A DNA stretch of 64,000 nt, from contig DVKB01000032.1 in the NCBI GenBank assembly GCA_018716305.1, positions 124,001 through 188,000 of the forward strand. The letters are read 5' to 3'. This document shows positions 8,615 through 16,282 of this stretch, piece after piece. The notes under the pieces are model-generated. The model did no database searches. It saw only the letters and a list, made by a program, of their open reading frames with translations, and was not told the DNA's origin. The number at the start of each line of letters is the position of its first letter. Position 1 is the first letter of the stretch. The translations under genes were made by a program, and so were the position numbers. This DNA is from Candidatus Scatomonas merdigallinarum. GTDB taxonomy: Bacteria; Bacillota; Clostridia; Lachnospirales; Lachnospiraceae.

Positions 8615-9070
8615 ATGTGGTGGATTTGGCTCATTATTCTTGCCGCTGTTGCGGCGGTGATCATTGTCCTGGTAGTTCTCGGAAAAAAGGCCAAGAAACG
8701 GCAGGCAGAGCAGGAAGAACAGATCGAAGCGTCCAAACAGGTCATGTCCATGCTGATCATTGATAAAAAGAAGCTGCGGATTAAAGATTCAGGGCTGCCG
8801 CAGATGGTCATCGATCAGACGCCGAAGCTCATGCGCCGGACTAAGCTGCCCATTGTAAAGGCAAAGGTCGGCCCCAAGATTATGACGTTTATCGCGGACG
8901 CCAAGGTATATGAAGTGATCCCCATTAAGAAGGAGATCAAGGCTACGGTCAGCGGCCTGTACATCATCGGCGCCAAGGGAATCCGCGGTCCCCTGGAAGT
9001 TCCCAAGAAAAAAAGAAAAAAAGAGAGCGCTTTCAACCGTCTGCTGCGAAAAGGCAGAGGCGAGATCTGA
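8615..9070 (+). CDS. conserved membrane-anchored protein of unknown function
   Basis: 151 aa after a strong GGAGGT site. Residues 1-24 form a single N-terminal membrane helix (WWIWLIILAAVAAVIIVLVV). A charged, Glu/Lys-rich stretch follows, then a compact domain rich in Lys and hydrophobics (about 45-130), ending in a very basic tail (KKKRKKE, RLLRKGRGEI). With the helix first and a basic body, the C-terminus is probably cytoplasmic. No catalytic motif was recognised. It is a single-gene unit with its own promoter and terminator. Confidence 0.75.
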   Translation: MWWIWLIILAAVAAVIIVLVVLGKKAKKRQAEQEEQIEASKQVMSMLIIDKKKLRIKDSGLPQMVIDQTPKLMRRTKLPIVKAKVGPKIMTFIADAKVYEVIPIKKEIKATVSGLYIIGAKGIRGPLEVPKKKRKKESAFNRLLRKGRGEI

Positions 9071-9087
9071 CGCTCCCGGATTTGCAA

Positions 9088-9140
9088 AGGAGGATATCCC
9101 TCAGGCTGCCTCACAGCCTGGAAGATATCCTCCTCTTTTT
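9088..9140 (+). terminator. strong bidirectional terminator
   Basis: Outer stem AGGAGGATATC/GATATCCTCCT, inner stem CAGGCTG/CAGCCTG, then CTTTTT. It lies between the convergent 8615 gene and the DUF1934 gene. The A-run on the other side is short, so it works best for the plus-strand gene. Confidence 0.88.
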
Positions 9141-9592
9141 CAGGATTCCAGGGAAAAATTTCCCCCGTCCCTGGATTTTACATTCATCACAATGGTGCAG
9201 TCCGCCACATAGGACTCATTCAGGTTCAGCGCGTAATCCACCCGGACGTCTATATTATCCTTTTGCTCCCTCAGCTGAATGTTGGTGGCCGCAATCCCCA
9301 TATTCATGGTGCCGAAGGGGGTCTGATAATAGGAGAGGGTCTTTTTGTTCTCCTCAAACACCATGTGGACGTTTACCAGTCCCTTCTTTCTCACCTCCAG
9401 ATGATTGTCCCTGAACTTCATTACATTGTGAGTGGTCTCGCCGAACCCCTCCACGCTCTCCTCAAACAGCAGATAGTGCTGTCCGTTTTTCTTATAGTAT
9501 TCTCCCGGGGTCACTACTTCCACAGGCTCCATCTCGTCATCGTTCTGGATAAACTGCAGGCCCCGGATGGTTATGATTACGTCTTTCTCCAT
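9140..9592 (-). CDS. DUF1934 (YwiB-like) protein
   Basis: 150 aa. The pattern VIITIRGLQF, then PGEYYKKNGQHYLLFEE, then YYQTPFGTMNMGI and VRVDYALNLN is characteristic of the DUF1934/YwiB family, small beta-barrel proteins of the calycin type with unknown ligand. The length fits the family. It follows murI by 16 bases on the same strand, so the two are co-transcribed; this says little about function because YwiB genes have varied neighbours. Confidence 0.85.
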   Translation of the reverse strand: MEKDVIITIRGLQFIQNDDEMEPVEVVTPGEYYKKNGQHYLLFEESVEGFGETTHNVMKFRDNHLEVRKKGLVNVHMVFEENKKTLSYYQTPFGTMNMGIAATNIQLREQKDNIDVRVDYALNLNESYVADCTIVMNVKSRDGGNFSLES

Positions 9593-9608
9593 TTCGATTG
9601 TCCCTCTG

Positions 9609-10424
9609 TCAATATTCCTCTATGGGTATCTGCTCTGCCGCCGGCACCCGGCAGGGCAGGATGGACGCGGCAAAAGCGTCGAATTTTTCTGCCGCGTCGC
9701 TGGTATAGAAGCGGTAGGGTTCTCCTCCCGGCGCCTGATTTTCCAGATTCATATCCGAAAGCATCCGCTTCAGGGCCTGCGCCGTCTCATACGCCGGATT
9801 CACCAGGGTCACCTTCTCCCCCACAATCTCCCGCAGCAGAGAACGCAGCAGGGGATAATGGGTGCAGCCCATAATCAGCGTATCAATGTCCTTTTCCAGC
9901 AGCTCTCCCAGGTACCTCCCGGCCACCTCTCTTGTAATCGAGTCCTTGGTCCACCCCTCCTCCACCAGGGGAACAAAAAGGGGACAGGCCTTCCCAAACA
10001 CTGTAATTTCCGGGTCTTCCGCCTGAATCAGGGTGCGGTACAGATGGCTATGTATGGTGCTCTCCGTGGCGATCACCCCCACCCGCTTATTGCGGGTGGT
10101 GTGCACAGCCACGGTAGCGCCGGGTTTTACCACTCCCAGGATAGGCAGCTGCACTTCTTTTTCTATGGTATCCAGAGCCAGGGCGCTGGCCGTATTGCAG
10201 GCCGCTACAATGGCTTTTACGTTCTGTGTTTCCAGGAACCGGACGATCTGGCGGGAATACCGGAGCACCGTGGATTTCGACTTGCTTCCGTAAGGCACTC
10301 TGGCTGTATCTCCAAAATATACGATCCTCTCATGAGGCAGATTCCGCATGATCTCACGGACCACAGTGAGCCCTCCCACGCCGGAATCAAACACTCCTAT
10401 GGGTGCGTTTCTGTCTGTGTTCAT
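9609..10424 (-). CDS. murI: glutamate racemase
   Basis: 271 aa, normal length. It interconverts L- and D-glutamate in the cytoplasm to supply D-Glu for peptidoglycan. Both catalytic cysteines are visible: in VAACNTASA (with IGVFDSGVGGLTV before it) and in MGCTHYPLL. AGGAGG lies just before the ATG. The gene sits between spoIIR and DUF1934 on one strand with short gaps, so read-through from spoIIR is possible. Confidence 0.97.
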   Translation of the reverse strand: MNTDRNAPIGVFDSGVGGLTVVREIMRNLPHERIVYFGDTARVPYGSKSKSTVLRYSRQIVRFLETQNVKAIVAACNTASALALDTIEKEVQLPILGVVKPGATVAVHTTRNKRVGVIATESTIHSHLYRTLIQAEDPEITVFGKACPLFVPLVEEGWTKDSITREVAGRYLGELLEKDIDTLIMGCTHYPLLRSLLREIVGEKVTLVNPAYETAQALKRMLSDMNLENQAPGGEPYRFYTSDAAEKFDAFAASILPCRVPAAEQIPIEEY

Positions 10425-10469
10425 ATCTTTCCTCCTGACTGACCTTATTAGCTTACCATACTTTTCCCT

Positions 10470-11141
10470 CTAAAACCAGAGAAATCCGATGGAAACCTTT
10501 TCTTTTTGCAAAATGCTGTCGTAGGCCTCATCGCTCAGGACATATTTCAGTTTACGCTCTCCATCCCGGGATATGACCGGGCGGAGCGAATTCTGAAAAC
10601 AGAGGGACGGAAAGATCAGACACCACCAGTTGTGTCCGCCGCCGCTGCCGATCTTCACCCGCAGGGTCTCATATTCCCCCGCCGGGAAACGATACTGCCC
10701 GTATACCCGCACCGGAAAATTTTCCCGGGTCATCTCCACGGTCACCCCTGCGGTGCCTCCGGCCTCCCGGATCGCCGCCTCAGCCTCCCGGGTCAGTTCC
10801 TCCAGATGGCTGTTCAGGCATTCCCTGGTCTCCTCCAGAGTCTCCGTTTCCTCCAGCCAGATACTCATTTTCTCCAGCAGACGGTCCCGGACCTGCAGCT
10901 TGATCTGCTGATCCGGATGCCGGTCGCTCTCCGCCAGCACATGAAAACGGATCACCTGGGACGCTACCTCTTTCTGAACGCTCCGTTCCCGGTCCAGCGC
11001 GGTTCCGGCCCACAGAGCTCCGCAGAAAACAGCGGAGGCGGCCAGAAGGGCCGCCAGGTTGCGGAGACGGAAGATACTGCTCCCGCAGGTTCTCAGCAGT
11101 TTCCAAATCCGGCTTTCTGTATGATTCTTACTTTTCCCCAT
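10470..11141 (-). CDS. spoIIR: stage II sporulation protein R
   Basis: 223 aa from the ATG after AGAGG; an ATG six bases upstream has no spacing to its site. A membrane or signal segment lies at about 30-48 (NLAALLAASAVFCGALWAG). It is followed by the SpoIIR core (VIRFHVLAESDRHPDQQIK and VRDRLL), the VRVYGQYRFPAGEY strand, and GHNWWCLIFPSLCF, which is diagnostic. Made in the forespore under sigma-F, SpoIIR is exported to trigger SpoIIGA processing of pro-sigma-E in the mother cell. It lies next to the ger operon. Confidence 0.96.
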   Translation of the reverse strand: MGKSKNHTESRIWKLLRTCGSSIFRLRNLAALLAASAVFCGALWAGTALDRERSVQKEVASQVIRFHVLAESDRHPDQQIKLQVRDRLLEKMSIWLEETETLEETRECLNSHLEELTREAEAAIREAGGTAGVTVEMTRENFPVRVYGQYRFPAGEYETLRVKIGSGGGHNWWCLIFPSLCFQNSLRPVISRDGERKLKYVLSDEAYDSILQKEKVSIGFLWF

Positions 11142-11205
11142 ATCCATCCTCTTTTCCCAATGATCTAAGTACTGTTTTTCAGAGGATGGACAGAGCCGGC
11201 TCTTT

Positions 11206-11847
11206 TTATGCAGTTTCTCTCAGAAAAATCTGCCCCTGGCGGCACTCCAGCACCGGAAGCTCCGGCACTGTGCCTTGGTTGCTCCACTCGTAGAAAAAAT
11301 CTTCCAGGGTCACCGGCTTTCGCCGCTTTCTCCCGGGCTGATTTTCATAGAATCCCGCCAGGAATTCCCCTACCGAGTCTTTCTCTTTCCCGTTCTGTTC
11401 CATGACCAGGTCCGGATCCTGTGTCTGAAACAGATACAGATTTCTTCCGATGACCGGACTGTTCCCGATCTCCTCAAACAGCTCCTGCCTTTTTTCCGGA
11501 TCCGCCAGCAGAGCTTCCCCCAGGATCAGGGCCTGTACATGGCCCAGATCCAGCATATATTCCTGACTGCTGTCATACTGTTCCCGAATTTCCCGGAAAT
11601 TCTGCCCTGTAAAAGACGTTCCGGTATTCTGGGTTTCTCCGGCTTCTCCCTGGTCTTTTCCCTGGCCGGTCATCAGGGGAAGATCCGCCATGGCGTAAGA
11701 CACCACATAATTTCCCTGTTCCACGTCCACGGAGATAGCCAGGGGAAAGGCTCTTTTTTCCGGCTCCACTCCCGCGCAGCCCCCCAGGAACAGCAGACAC
11801 CCAAGCAGGGCCGTCAGCCACTCAGTTCGTTTTTTTCTCAGTTCCAT
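11206..11847 (-). CDS. Ger(x)C-type spore germination lipoprotein, short form
   Basis: 213 aa from the ATG after AAAGGAG. A lipobox (LLFLGGC) is followed by AFPLAISVDVE, typical of GerAC/GerKC N-terminal domains. The family is usually about 370-400 aa. Here the frame ends after the first domain (LEDFFYEWSNQGTVPELPVLE, then LRETA), so the C-terminal domain is missing. Its start overlaps the GerAB-like gene by 26 bases, so it is translated with it. It should sit on the outer face of the spore inner membrane as the C subunit of a nutrient receptor. Truncation or a naturally short lineage-specific form are both possible. Confidence 0.85.
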   Translation of the reverse strand: MELRKKRTEWLTALLGCLLFLGGCAGVEPEKRAFPLAISVDVEQGNYVVSYAMADLPLMTGQGKDQGEAGETQNTGTSFTGQNFREIREQYDSSQEYMLDLGHVQALILGEALLADPEKRQELFEEIGNSPVIGRNLYLFQTQDPDLVMEQNGKEKDSVGEFLAGFYENQPGRKRRKPVTLEDFFYEWSNQGTVPELPVLECRQGQIFLRETA

Positions 11848-12901
11848 GCTCCACTCTCCTTTTGGCCCACACTGCCAGCAGGGTAATTCCCAATAAAGCC
11901 GGGGCCCAGACATCCCGCAGCAGCCTGCCGCAGATCTTGGCAGCCGTGTTTTCCCGCCAGCGGATCAGGCTCAGCAGCCAGATTCCCGCCGCCAGCAGCA
12001 GCCTTCTCCAGGGAATCCCCCGGCTTTCTCCCGCACCGATCCAGGCTCCGTAAAACAGAATGCTTCCCATAGCAAAAAGCAGGGTAAAAAGCAGCACTGC
12101 CAGCCAGATAATATCCACCCGCCCCAGAAATCCCCCTGGAATGCCGGTTCCCGTCATCAGGTTTAAAATGGGGTATTCCAGCTGCTGAACGCCTTTCCAC
12201 CCGTAAACTCCCACGAGAATTCCCGCGGTTCCCAAAGTGATCAGGGCCAGCAGCCAGATCCCTCTGCGAAGCACCCGGAAGCAGGCGTCCTGTTCCCGGA
12301 CTCTTCCCAGAATAAAAGGCAGAAGGCTGACCGCCGTCCCGGAAGCTAAAACCTGTACTGCCGCCCGGCTCACTTCCCGGGCTTTCCAGGGTTCCATGCC
12401 TTCTGCCGGTATGCCGTGCAGATGGGGAACAGACAGAAGGAGCAGCAGCAGAAAAATTCCTAAAACCCAGGGATAGCTTACCTCCGCCAGCCGCCCCCGC
12501 TTCTGGATTTTCTGCCCCATCCCCAGAAAGGCGGCTCCCAGAAAGACCGCGCCGATCACCGGTTGCGGAACGGAAGGCAGCAGATAGATCTGCACCACCC
12601 TGCTGATTTCCTCCAGCAGAACCCCGCCGCTTAAGGCCAGGTAGCTCAGGTAACCCCCCGTCAGCAGCCATTTCCCGGGAAGGCCCAGGTACTTTTCCGG
12701 AGCGCGGTAAACCTCCGCCGTCCTTACCAGCAGAAACAGATAGGCCAGCAGCAGAAGAATGCCCAGAAAAAAACCAAGCAGGGCATTCCCGCCGCCCCCG
12801 GCCGCCTCTCCGGTTCCCAGCAGGAGCAGAACCCCCAAAAAGCTCAGCACCATCTGCCGCTTCAGCTGCCGGGAGGAAATCATGCCATTATCTGAAAACA
12901 T
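11822..12901 (-). CDS. spore germination protein, GerAB/GerKB family
   Basis: 359 aa, the usual length, with about ten membrane segments as in amino-acid/polyamine/organocation transporters. GerAB subunits bind the germinant in the inner membrane. The opening ISSRQLKRQMVLSFLG and the loop SVPQPVIG(A) fit the family. It overlaps the gerA stop codon by one base (TAATG) and overlaps the GerC gene, so A-B-C are translationally coupled. Confidence 0.88.
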   Translation of the reverse strand: MFSDNGMISSRQLKRQMVLSFLGVLLLLGTGEAAGGGGNALLGFFLGILLLLAYLFLLVRTAEVYRAPEKYLGLPGKWLLTGGYLSYLALSGGVLLEEISRVVQIYLLPSVPQPVIGAVFLGAAFLGMGQKIQKRGRLAEVSYPWVLGIFLLLLLLSVPHLHGIPAEGMEPWKAREVSRAAVQVLASGTAVSLLPFILGRVREQDACFRVLRRGIWLLALITLGTAGILVGVYGWKGVQQLEYPILNLMTGTGIPGGFLGRVDIIWLAVLLFTLLFAMGSILFYGAWIGAGESRGIPWRRLLLAAGIWLLSLIRWRENTAAKICGRLLRDVWAPALLGITLLAVWAKRRVEHGTEKKTN

Positions 12902-14385
12902 TACGCGCCCTCCTTTTTCTTCATGCGGATTCTCTGGCTTCTTCTGGCATAGACCGGCCGGCTTTTCAGAAGATGAAAGGGCCCCCGGAAAATATTATCT
13001 TTTTCGTCATGGAATCCTTCCAGCCCTTTGCCCACAAAGGGCATGAGATAGGGAATCCGGAAACTCTCCAGCCCCGCCAGATGTCCTGCCAGCAGGAAAA
13101 TCCCCAGAACCAGGCCAAAGCATCCCGCAAGCCCTCCCAGAAGGATAAAACCGTATTTCAGAAGCCGGAAGGCTGTAGAAAATTCTTCGTTGGGAATGGC
13201 CAGGGAACTTAAGGCGCTGACCGCCACCACCACTACCGTCATAGGGCTGACCAGATTGGCGCTGACCGCCGCGTCCCCGATAATCAATCCCCCCACAATA
13301 CCGATGGTTCCTCCCAGGGGACCCGGCATCCGCACGCCCGCTTCCCGAATCAGTTCAAAGGCCAGTTCCATCAGCAGAATTTCCACCAGGCTGGGGAAGG
13401 GCACGCCTTTTCTGGCCTCTGCGAAAGACAGAATCAGATTTGTCGGGAGGATCTGGGTGTGAAAATTGATCACCGCCAGATATATTCCGGAAAACAGAAG
13501 AGTGGCCAGCACCGCCCCGTAACGAATCAGACGCTGAAAGCACACGATCTCGAACCGGTTGTAGCGGTCCTCCGTGGATTTCAGGAAGCTGTTGAAGGTG
13601 GTGGGCAGAATCACCCCCATAGGAGAGTTGTCACAGAGCAGAATGATTCTTCCGTTCAGAGCTTCCATGGCGGCCCGGTCCGGACGCTCCGTACTCTCAA
13701 ACTGAGGAAAAGGCGAGAGCCAGTCCTCCTCCGCCAGCTGCTCCAGCATGCCTGTATCCAGTACCCCGTCAATCTCCCATGCCTGCAGCCGCTGTTTAAT
13801 CTTATCCAGCAGATCCGGATAGATCAGTTCTTCCATATATACCAGGGCTGCCACTGTATCGCTGCGGGCTCCCAGAGTGATTTCCTCCACCTTTAATCCT
13901 GTGCTGCGGATTCTTTTGCGGATCAGGGCAGTATTCTGCTTCACCGACTCGGAGAATCCCTCCTTGGAGCCCCGCAGAGTCTTTTCTGATTCCGCCTTCA
14001 GCACTCCCATGCCGGGATAGCCTTTGGAAGCGATCTTGACGGCTTTCCCGTATCCATCCAGAAAAAACACCGCGTTTCCTGACAGCATGCAGGCCATGGC
14101 ATCCTCCATGGTTTCAAAGGTACCTGTCCCGGAGAGACCAGCCCCGTTTTCCGCCACAAAATTCTCCAGCTCCTTCGGTTCCATGTCATAGAGCCGGTTT
14201 AAAAATCTGCCGATGAGGGACTGCTCCAGCAGTTCATTTCCCGCGGCTGCCTCCACGTAAACCAGCAGACAGTTTTTCCCCGGATTCTTTCCCAGCTTCA
14301 TAGACCGCAGGATCACATCGTCGCAGTTCCTGCATGCCTGCCGGATATATGTTTCATTTCTCTGAATATTCTCAGACACTTTCAT
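12901..14385 (-). CDS. spore germination protein, GerA/GerKA family
   Basis: 494 aa, full length. The cytoplasmic N-terminal domain (to about 260) contains SMKLGKNPGKNCLLVYVE and LGARSDTVAALVYMEELI. The membrane part opens with PTTFNSFLKSTEDRYNRF, a strong family signature. Four to five membrane segments follow, with LPTNLILSFAEARKG and PGPLGGTIGIVGGLIIGDAAV between them, and a basic cytoplasmic tail. GerA-type subunits form nutrient-gated channels in spore membranes. It is the first gene of the A-B-C operon; expression is expected from sigma-G in the forespore (family knowledge). Confidence 0.95.
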   Translation of the reverse strand: MKVSENIQRNETYIRQACRNCDDVILRSMKLGKNPGKNCLLVYVEAAAGNELLEQSLIGRFLNRLYDMEPKELENFVAENGAGLSGTGTFETMEDAMACMLSGNAVFFLDGYGKAVKIASKGYPGMGVLKAESEKTLRGSKEGFSESVKQNTALIRKRIRSTGLKVEEITLGARSDTVAALVYMEELIYPDLLDKIKQRLQAWEIDGVLDTGMLEQLAEEDWLSPFPQFESTERPDRAAMEALNGRIILLCDNSPMGVILPTTFNSFLKSTEDRYNRFEIVCFQRLIRYGAVLATLLFSGIYLAVINFHTQILPTNLILSFAEARKGVPFPSLVEILLMELAFELIREAGVRMPGPLGGTIGIVGGLIIGDAAVSANLVSPMTVVVVAVSALSSLAIPNEEFSTAFRLLKYGFILLGGLAGCFGLVLGIFLLAGHLAGLESFRIPYLMPFVGKGLEGFHDEKDNIFRGPFHLLKSRPVYARRSQRIRMKKKEGA

Positions 14386-14436
14386 AGGAATCCCAGCCTT
14401 TCCTCAGATTTGTCCTCTGTCCTGGGACATGGAAAA

Positions 14437-14458
14437 AGAGACATCCGAAGATGTCTCT
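14437..14458 (-). terminator. terminator of the ispE-gntR transcript
   Basis: AGAGACATC-TTCG-GATGTCTCT followed by TTTTT on the minus strand, between gntR and the ger operon. Confidence 0.85.
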
Positions 14459-14543
14459 CTTAGCTTGTTCCATCCTGCTGTTTTTATTCGCTTTTTCCGG
14501 CTGTTTCCATGATATGAGAAAGGAGCGGATTTGAGGCGTTTTA

Positions 14544-14609
14544 GGATTGTGAGAGCGCAAAGCGAGGAGCAATCCGTGGTGTCAAGAGGTCAAATTTTAA
14601 TTTGACCTC
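14544..14609 (+). repeat. dispersed two-hairpin element, copy R1 (diverged)
   Basis: GGATTG ... GCAATCC core (14544-14575) followed by GTGGTGTCA and then an 11-bp perfect hairpin (86-96 against 99-109 of this stretch, TT loop) that includes the gntR stop codon. The core matches the other copies at GCGCAAAGCG(A)GGAGCAATCCGTG with a few changes. It lies 3' of gntR in antisense orientation, unlike the other three copies. Confidence 0.65.
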
Positions 14610-15286
14610 AGCATCATGATATTCTCCATAATATAGGCCTGCTGCCGTTCGATGTGTTCCTGGGTGATGCGCGCCGCCTGTTCCGCGTCCCGCTCTTTCA
14701 GAGCCTTCCACAGACGGTTGTGTTCTTCCACCAGGGAACTGCGCACCTCCTCGTCCTTCAGGTACTCTACCCGGTAGCGGTACATCTGCTCCCGGATATT
14801 GTTGAGAAGCTGCACCAGGCGTTCATTGCCGGTGGCTTTATAGATCAGGTCATGAAAATTCACATCCGCCTCCGCCAGTTTTGTCAGATCCTCGCTCTGG
14901 ACCGCCTCCGCAAATTTTCTGGAAGCCTCCTGAAGTTCTCTCAGCTGCCGGTCGTCAATGCGCTGGCAGACAAATTTTACCGCCAGTTCTTCCAGGCCGA
15001 TGCGGACCTCCAGCACATCTTTCAGATCCTTTTCCGTGATCTCCGCCACCTGGGCGCCCTTTCTGGGAACCATGGTCACCAGACCTTCCAGCTCCAGCAT
15101 GCGGATGGCTTCCCGGATCGGCGTCCTGCTGACCCCCAGACGGTTCGCCAGCTTAATCTCCATCAGCCGCTCCCCCGGCTTCAGATCCCCCTGCATAATG
15201 GCCCGGCGGAGGGTATGAAATACCACGTCCCGCAGGGGCATATACGGATATTCTGTCATAATACTGGTCAAATCATCTTTTGCCAT
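14597..15286 (-). CDS. GntR-family transcriptional regulator, FadR/FCD subfamily
   Basis: 229 aa from the ATG after GGAGG. A winged helix domain (about 15-85) holds LRRAIMQGDLKPGERL and NRLGVSRTPIREAIRMLELEGLV. An all-helical FCD ligand domain (95-225) carries likely metal-ligand residues (D in EADVNFHDLIY and His in TQEHIERQQ). It overlaps ispE by 14 bases and is co-transcribed with it. A TGTATACA palindrome at the shared promoter's start site is a good FCD-type operator, suggesting autoregulation. Ligands of this subfamily are often small organic acids; the effector here is unknown. Confidence 0.9.
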   Translation of the reverse strand: MAKDDLTSIMTEYPYMPLRDVVFHTLRRAIMQGDLKPGERLMEIKLANRLGVSRTPIREAIRMLELEGLVTMVPRKGAQVAEITEKDLKDVLEVRIGLEELAVKFVCQRIDDRQLRELQEASRKFAEAVQSEDLTKLAEADVNFHDLIYKATGNERLVQLLNNIREQMYRYRVEYLKDEEVRSSLVEEHNRLWKALKERDAEQAARITQEHIERQQAYIMENIMMLRSN

Positions 15287-16154
15287 CTCTGAATCCTCCG
15301 TTTTCAAAGGGCCTGGTCAGAAATACCTGGCGCGCCAGGCCGCTTTTCTTCAGTTCCCGAAAAGCCTCTTCGGCAGTCTCCCGGTTCCGGAAAATTCCAA
15401 ACACGGTGGGACCGCTTCCGCTCATCAAAGCGTTTTCCGCGCCGTTTCGGATCATGTGCTCCTGAATTTCCCGGATCACCGGATGCGCGGGGATGGTGAC
15501 AAGCTCCAGCACGTTGCCCATCCGGGAAGTGATCCCCTCCAGGGAGCCCTCCTTCAGCGCCTCCGCCATGCCGTCCACATCCGGATGCCGGCGGATCTCA
15601 GGGGCCTTCAGATTTCCGTAGACGAATTTTGTGGAAACACTGATCCCCGGCTTGCCGATGAGAATGTGGCAGCGGGGCATGGGCGGCAGCGGCGTCAGGA
15701 TCTCGCCGATTCCCTCCGCCAGGGCTGTACCCCGCATAACGCAGTAAGGCACATCCGCCCCCAGGGTGACCGCCCGCTCCATCAGCTGCTTTCTGGAAAG
15801 CCCCAGGCGGAAGATCTTGTTGACCCCCACCAGCGCCGCCGCCGCGTCAGAACTTCCCCCGGCCATGCCTGCCGCCACCGGAATTCTCTTCTGCAGGCGG
15901 ATCTCCAAACCGGCATTTACGTGAAATTCTTCCATCAGAAGCTTCGCCCCGCGATACACCAGATTGTTTTCATTGACCGGCAGATACGGCAGATTGGTCC
16001 AGAGGCGGATTCCCTTTTCCCTCGTCTCCCTAAGCTCCAGCTGGTCATAGAGATTCACCGTCTGCATAATCATGCGTACTTCATGATAACCGTCTTCTCG
16101 TTTTCTGACCACATCCAGTGCCAGATTAATTTTTCCCATTGCTTTTAATTTCAT
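15273..16154 (-). CDS. ispE: 4-(cytidine 5'-diphospho)-2-C-methyl-D-erythritol kinase
   Basis: 293 aa GHMP kinase. It phosphorylates CDP-methylerythritol in the MEP (non-mevalonate) isoprenoid pathway. Visible are KINLALDV with RKREDGYHEV at the N-terminus, the ATP-binding loop PVAAGMAGGSSDAAAAL and the C-terminal motif LMSGSGPTVFG. It is first in a two-gene transcript with the GntR regulator, an unusual partner. The promoter is well formed (TTGACA-17-TAGTAT). Confidence 0.96.
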   Translation of the reverse strand: MKLKAMGKINLALDVVRKREDGYHEVRMIMQTVNLYDQLELRETREKGIRLWTNLPYLPVNENNLVYRGAKLLMEEFHVNAGLEIRLQKRIPVAAGMAGGSSDAAAALVGVNKIFRLGLSRKQLMERAVTLGADVPYCVMRGTALAEGIGEILTPLPPMPRCHILIGKPGISVSTKFVYGNLKAPEIRRHPDVDGMAEALKEGSLEGITSRMGNVLELVTIPAHPVIREIQEHMIRNGAENALMSGSGPTVFGIFRNRETAEEAFRELKKSGLARQVFLTRPFENGGFRDGKR

Positions 16155-16236
16155 TCTTTTATCCTGCTGTGTAAATCCCCCGGCAGATCCTGGTTTCCCG
16201 GTGCCGCCGTTAGTTAGCTGTTGCTAATTTGTTTAT

Positions 16237-16276
16237 TGTATACATTTATACTATCCGCAGAAAACACCTTTGTCAA
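16237..16276 (-). promoter_or_regulatory. promoter of ispE-gntR with operator-like palindrome
   Basis: On the minus strand, -35 TTGACA (16271-16276), a 17-base spacer and -10 TAGTAT (16248-16253). The palindrome TGTATACA (16237-16244) falls at the expected transcription start. A second inverted repeat, TTAGCaacaGCTAA, lies just downstream at about 16209-16226. FCD-type GntR proteins typically bind short palindromes of the TNGTATACNA kind (family knowledge), so the co-transcribed GntR protein is the obvious candidate binder. Confidence 0.7.
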
Positions 16277-16282
16277 GGGGCC

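Noticed and set aside
14372-14572. 66-codon frame on the minus strand between gntR and gerA
   Set aside because: Runs through a terminator hairpin and repeat R1; low-complexity and no motif.
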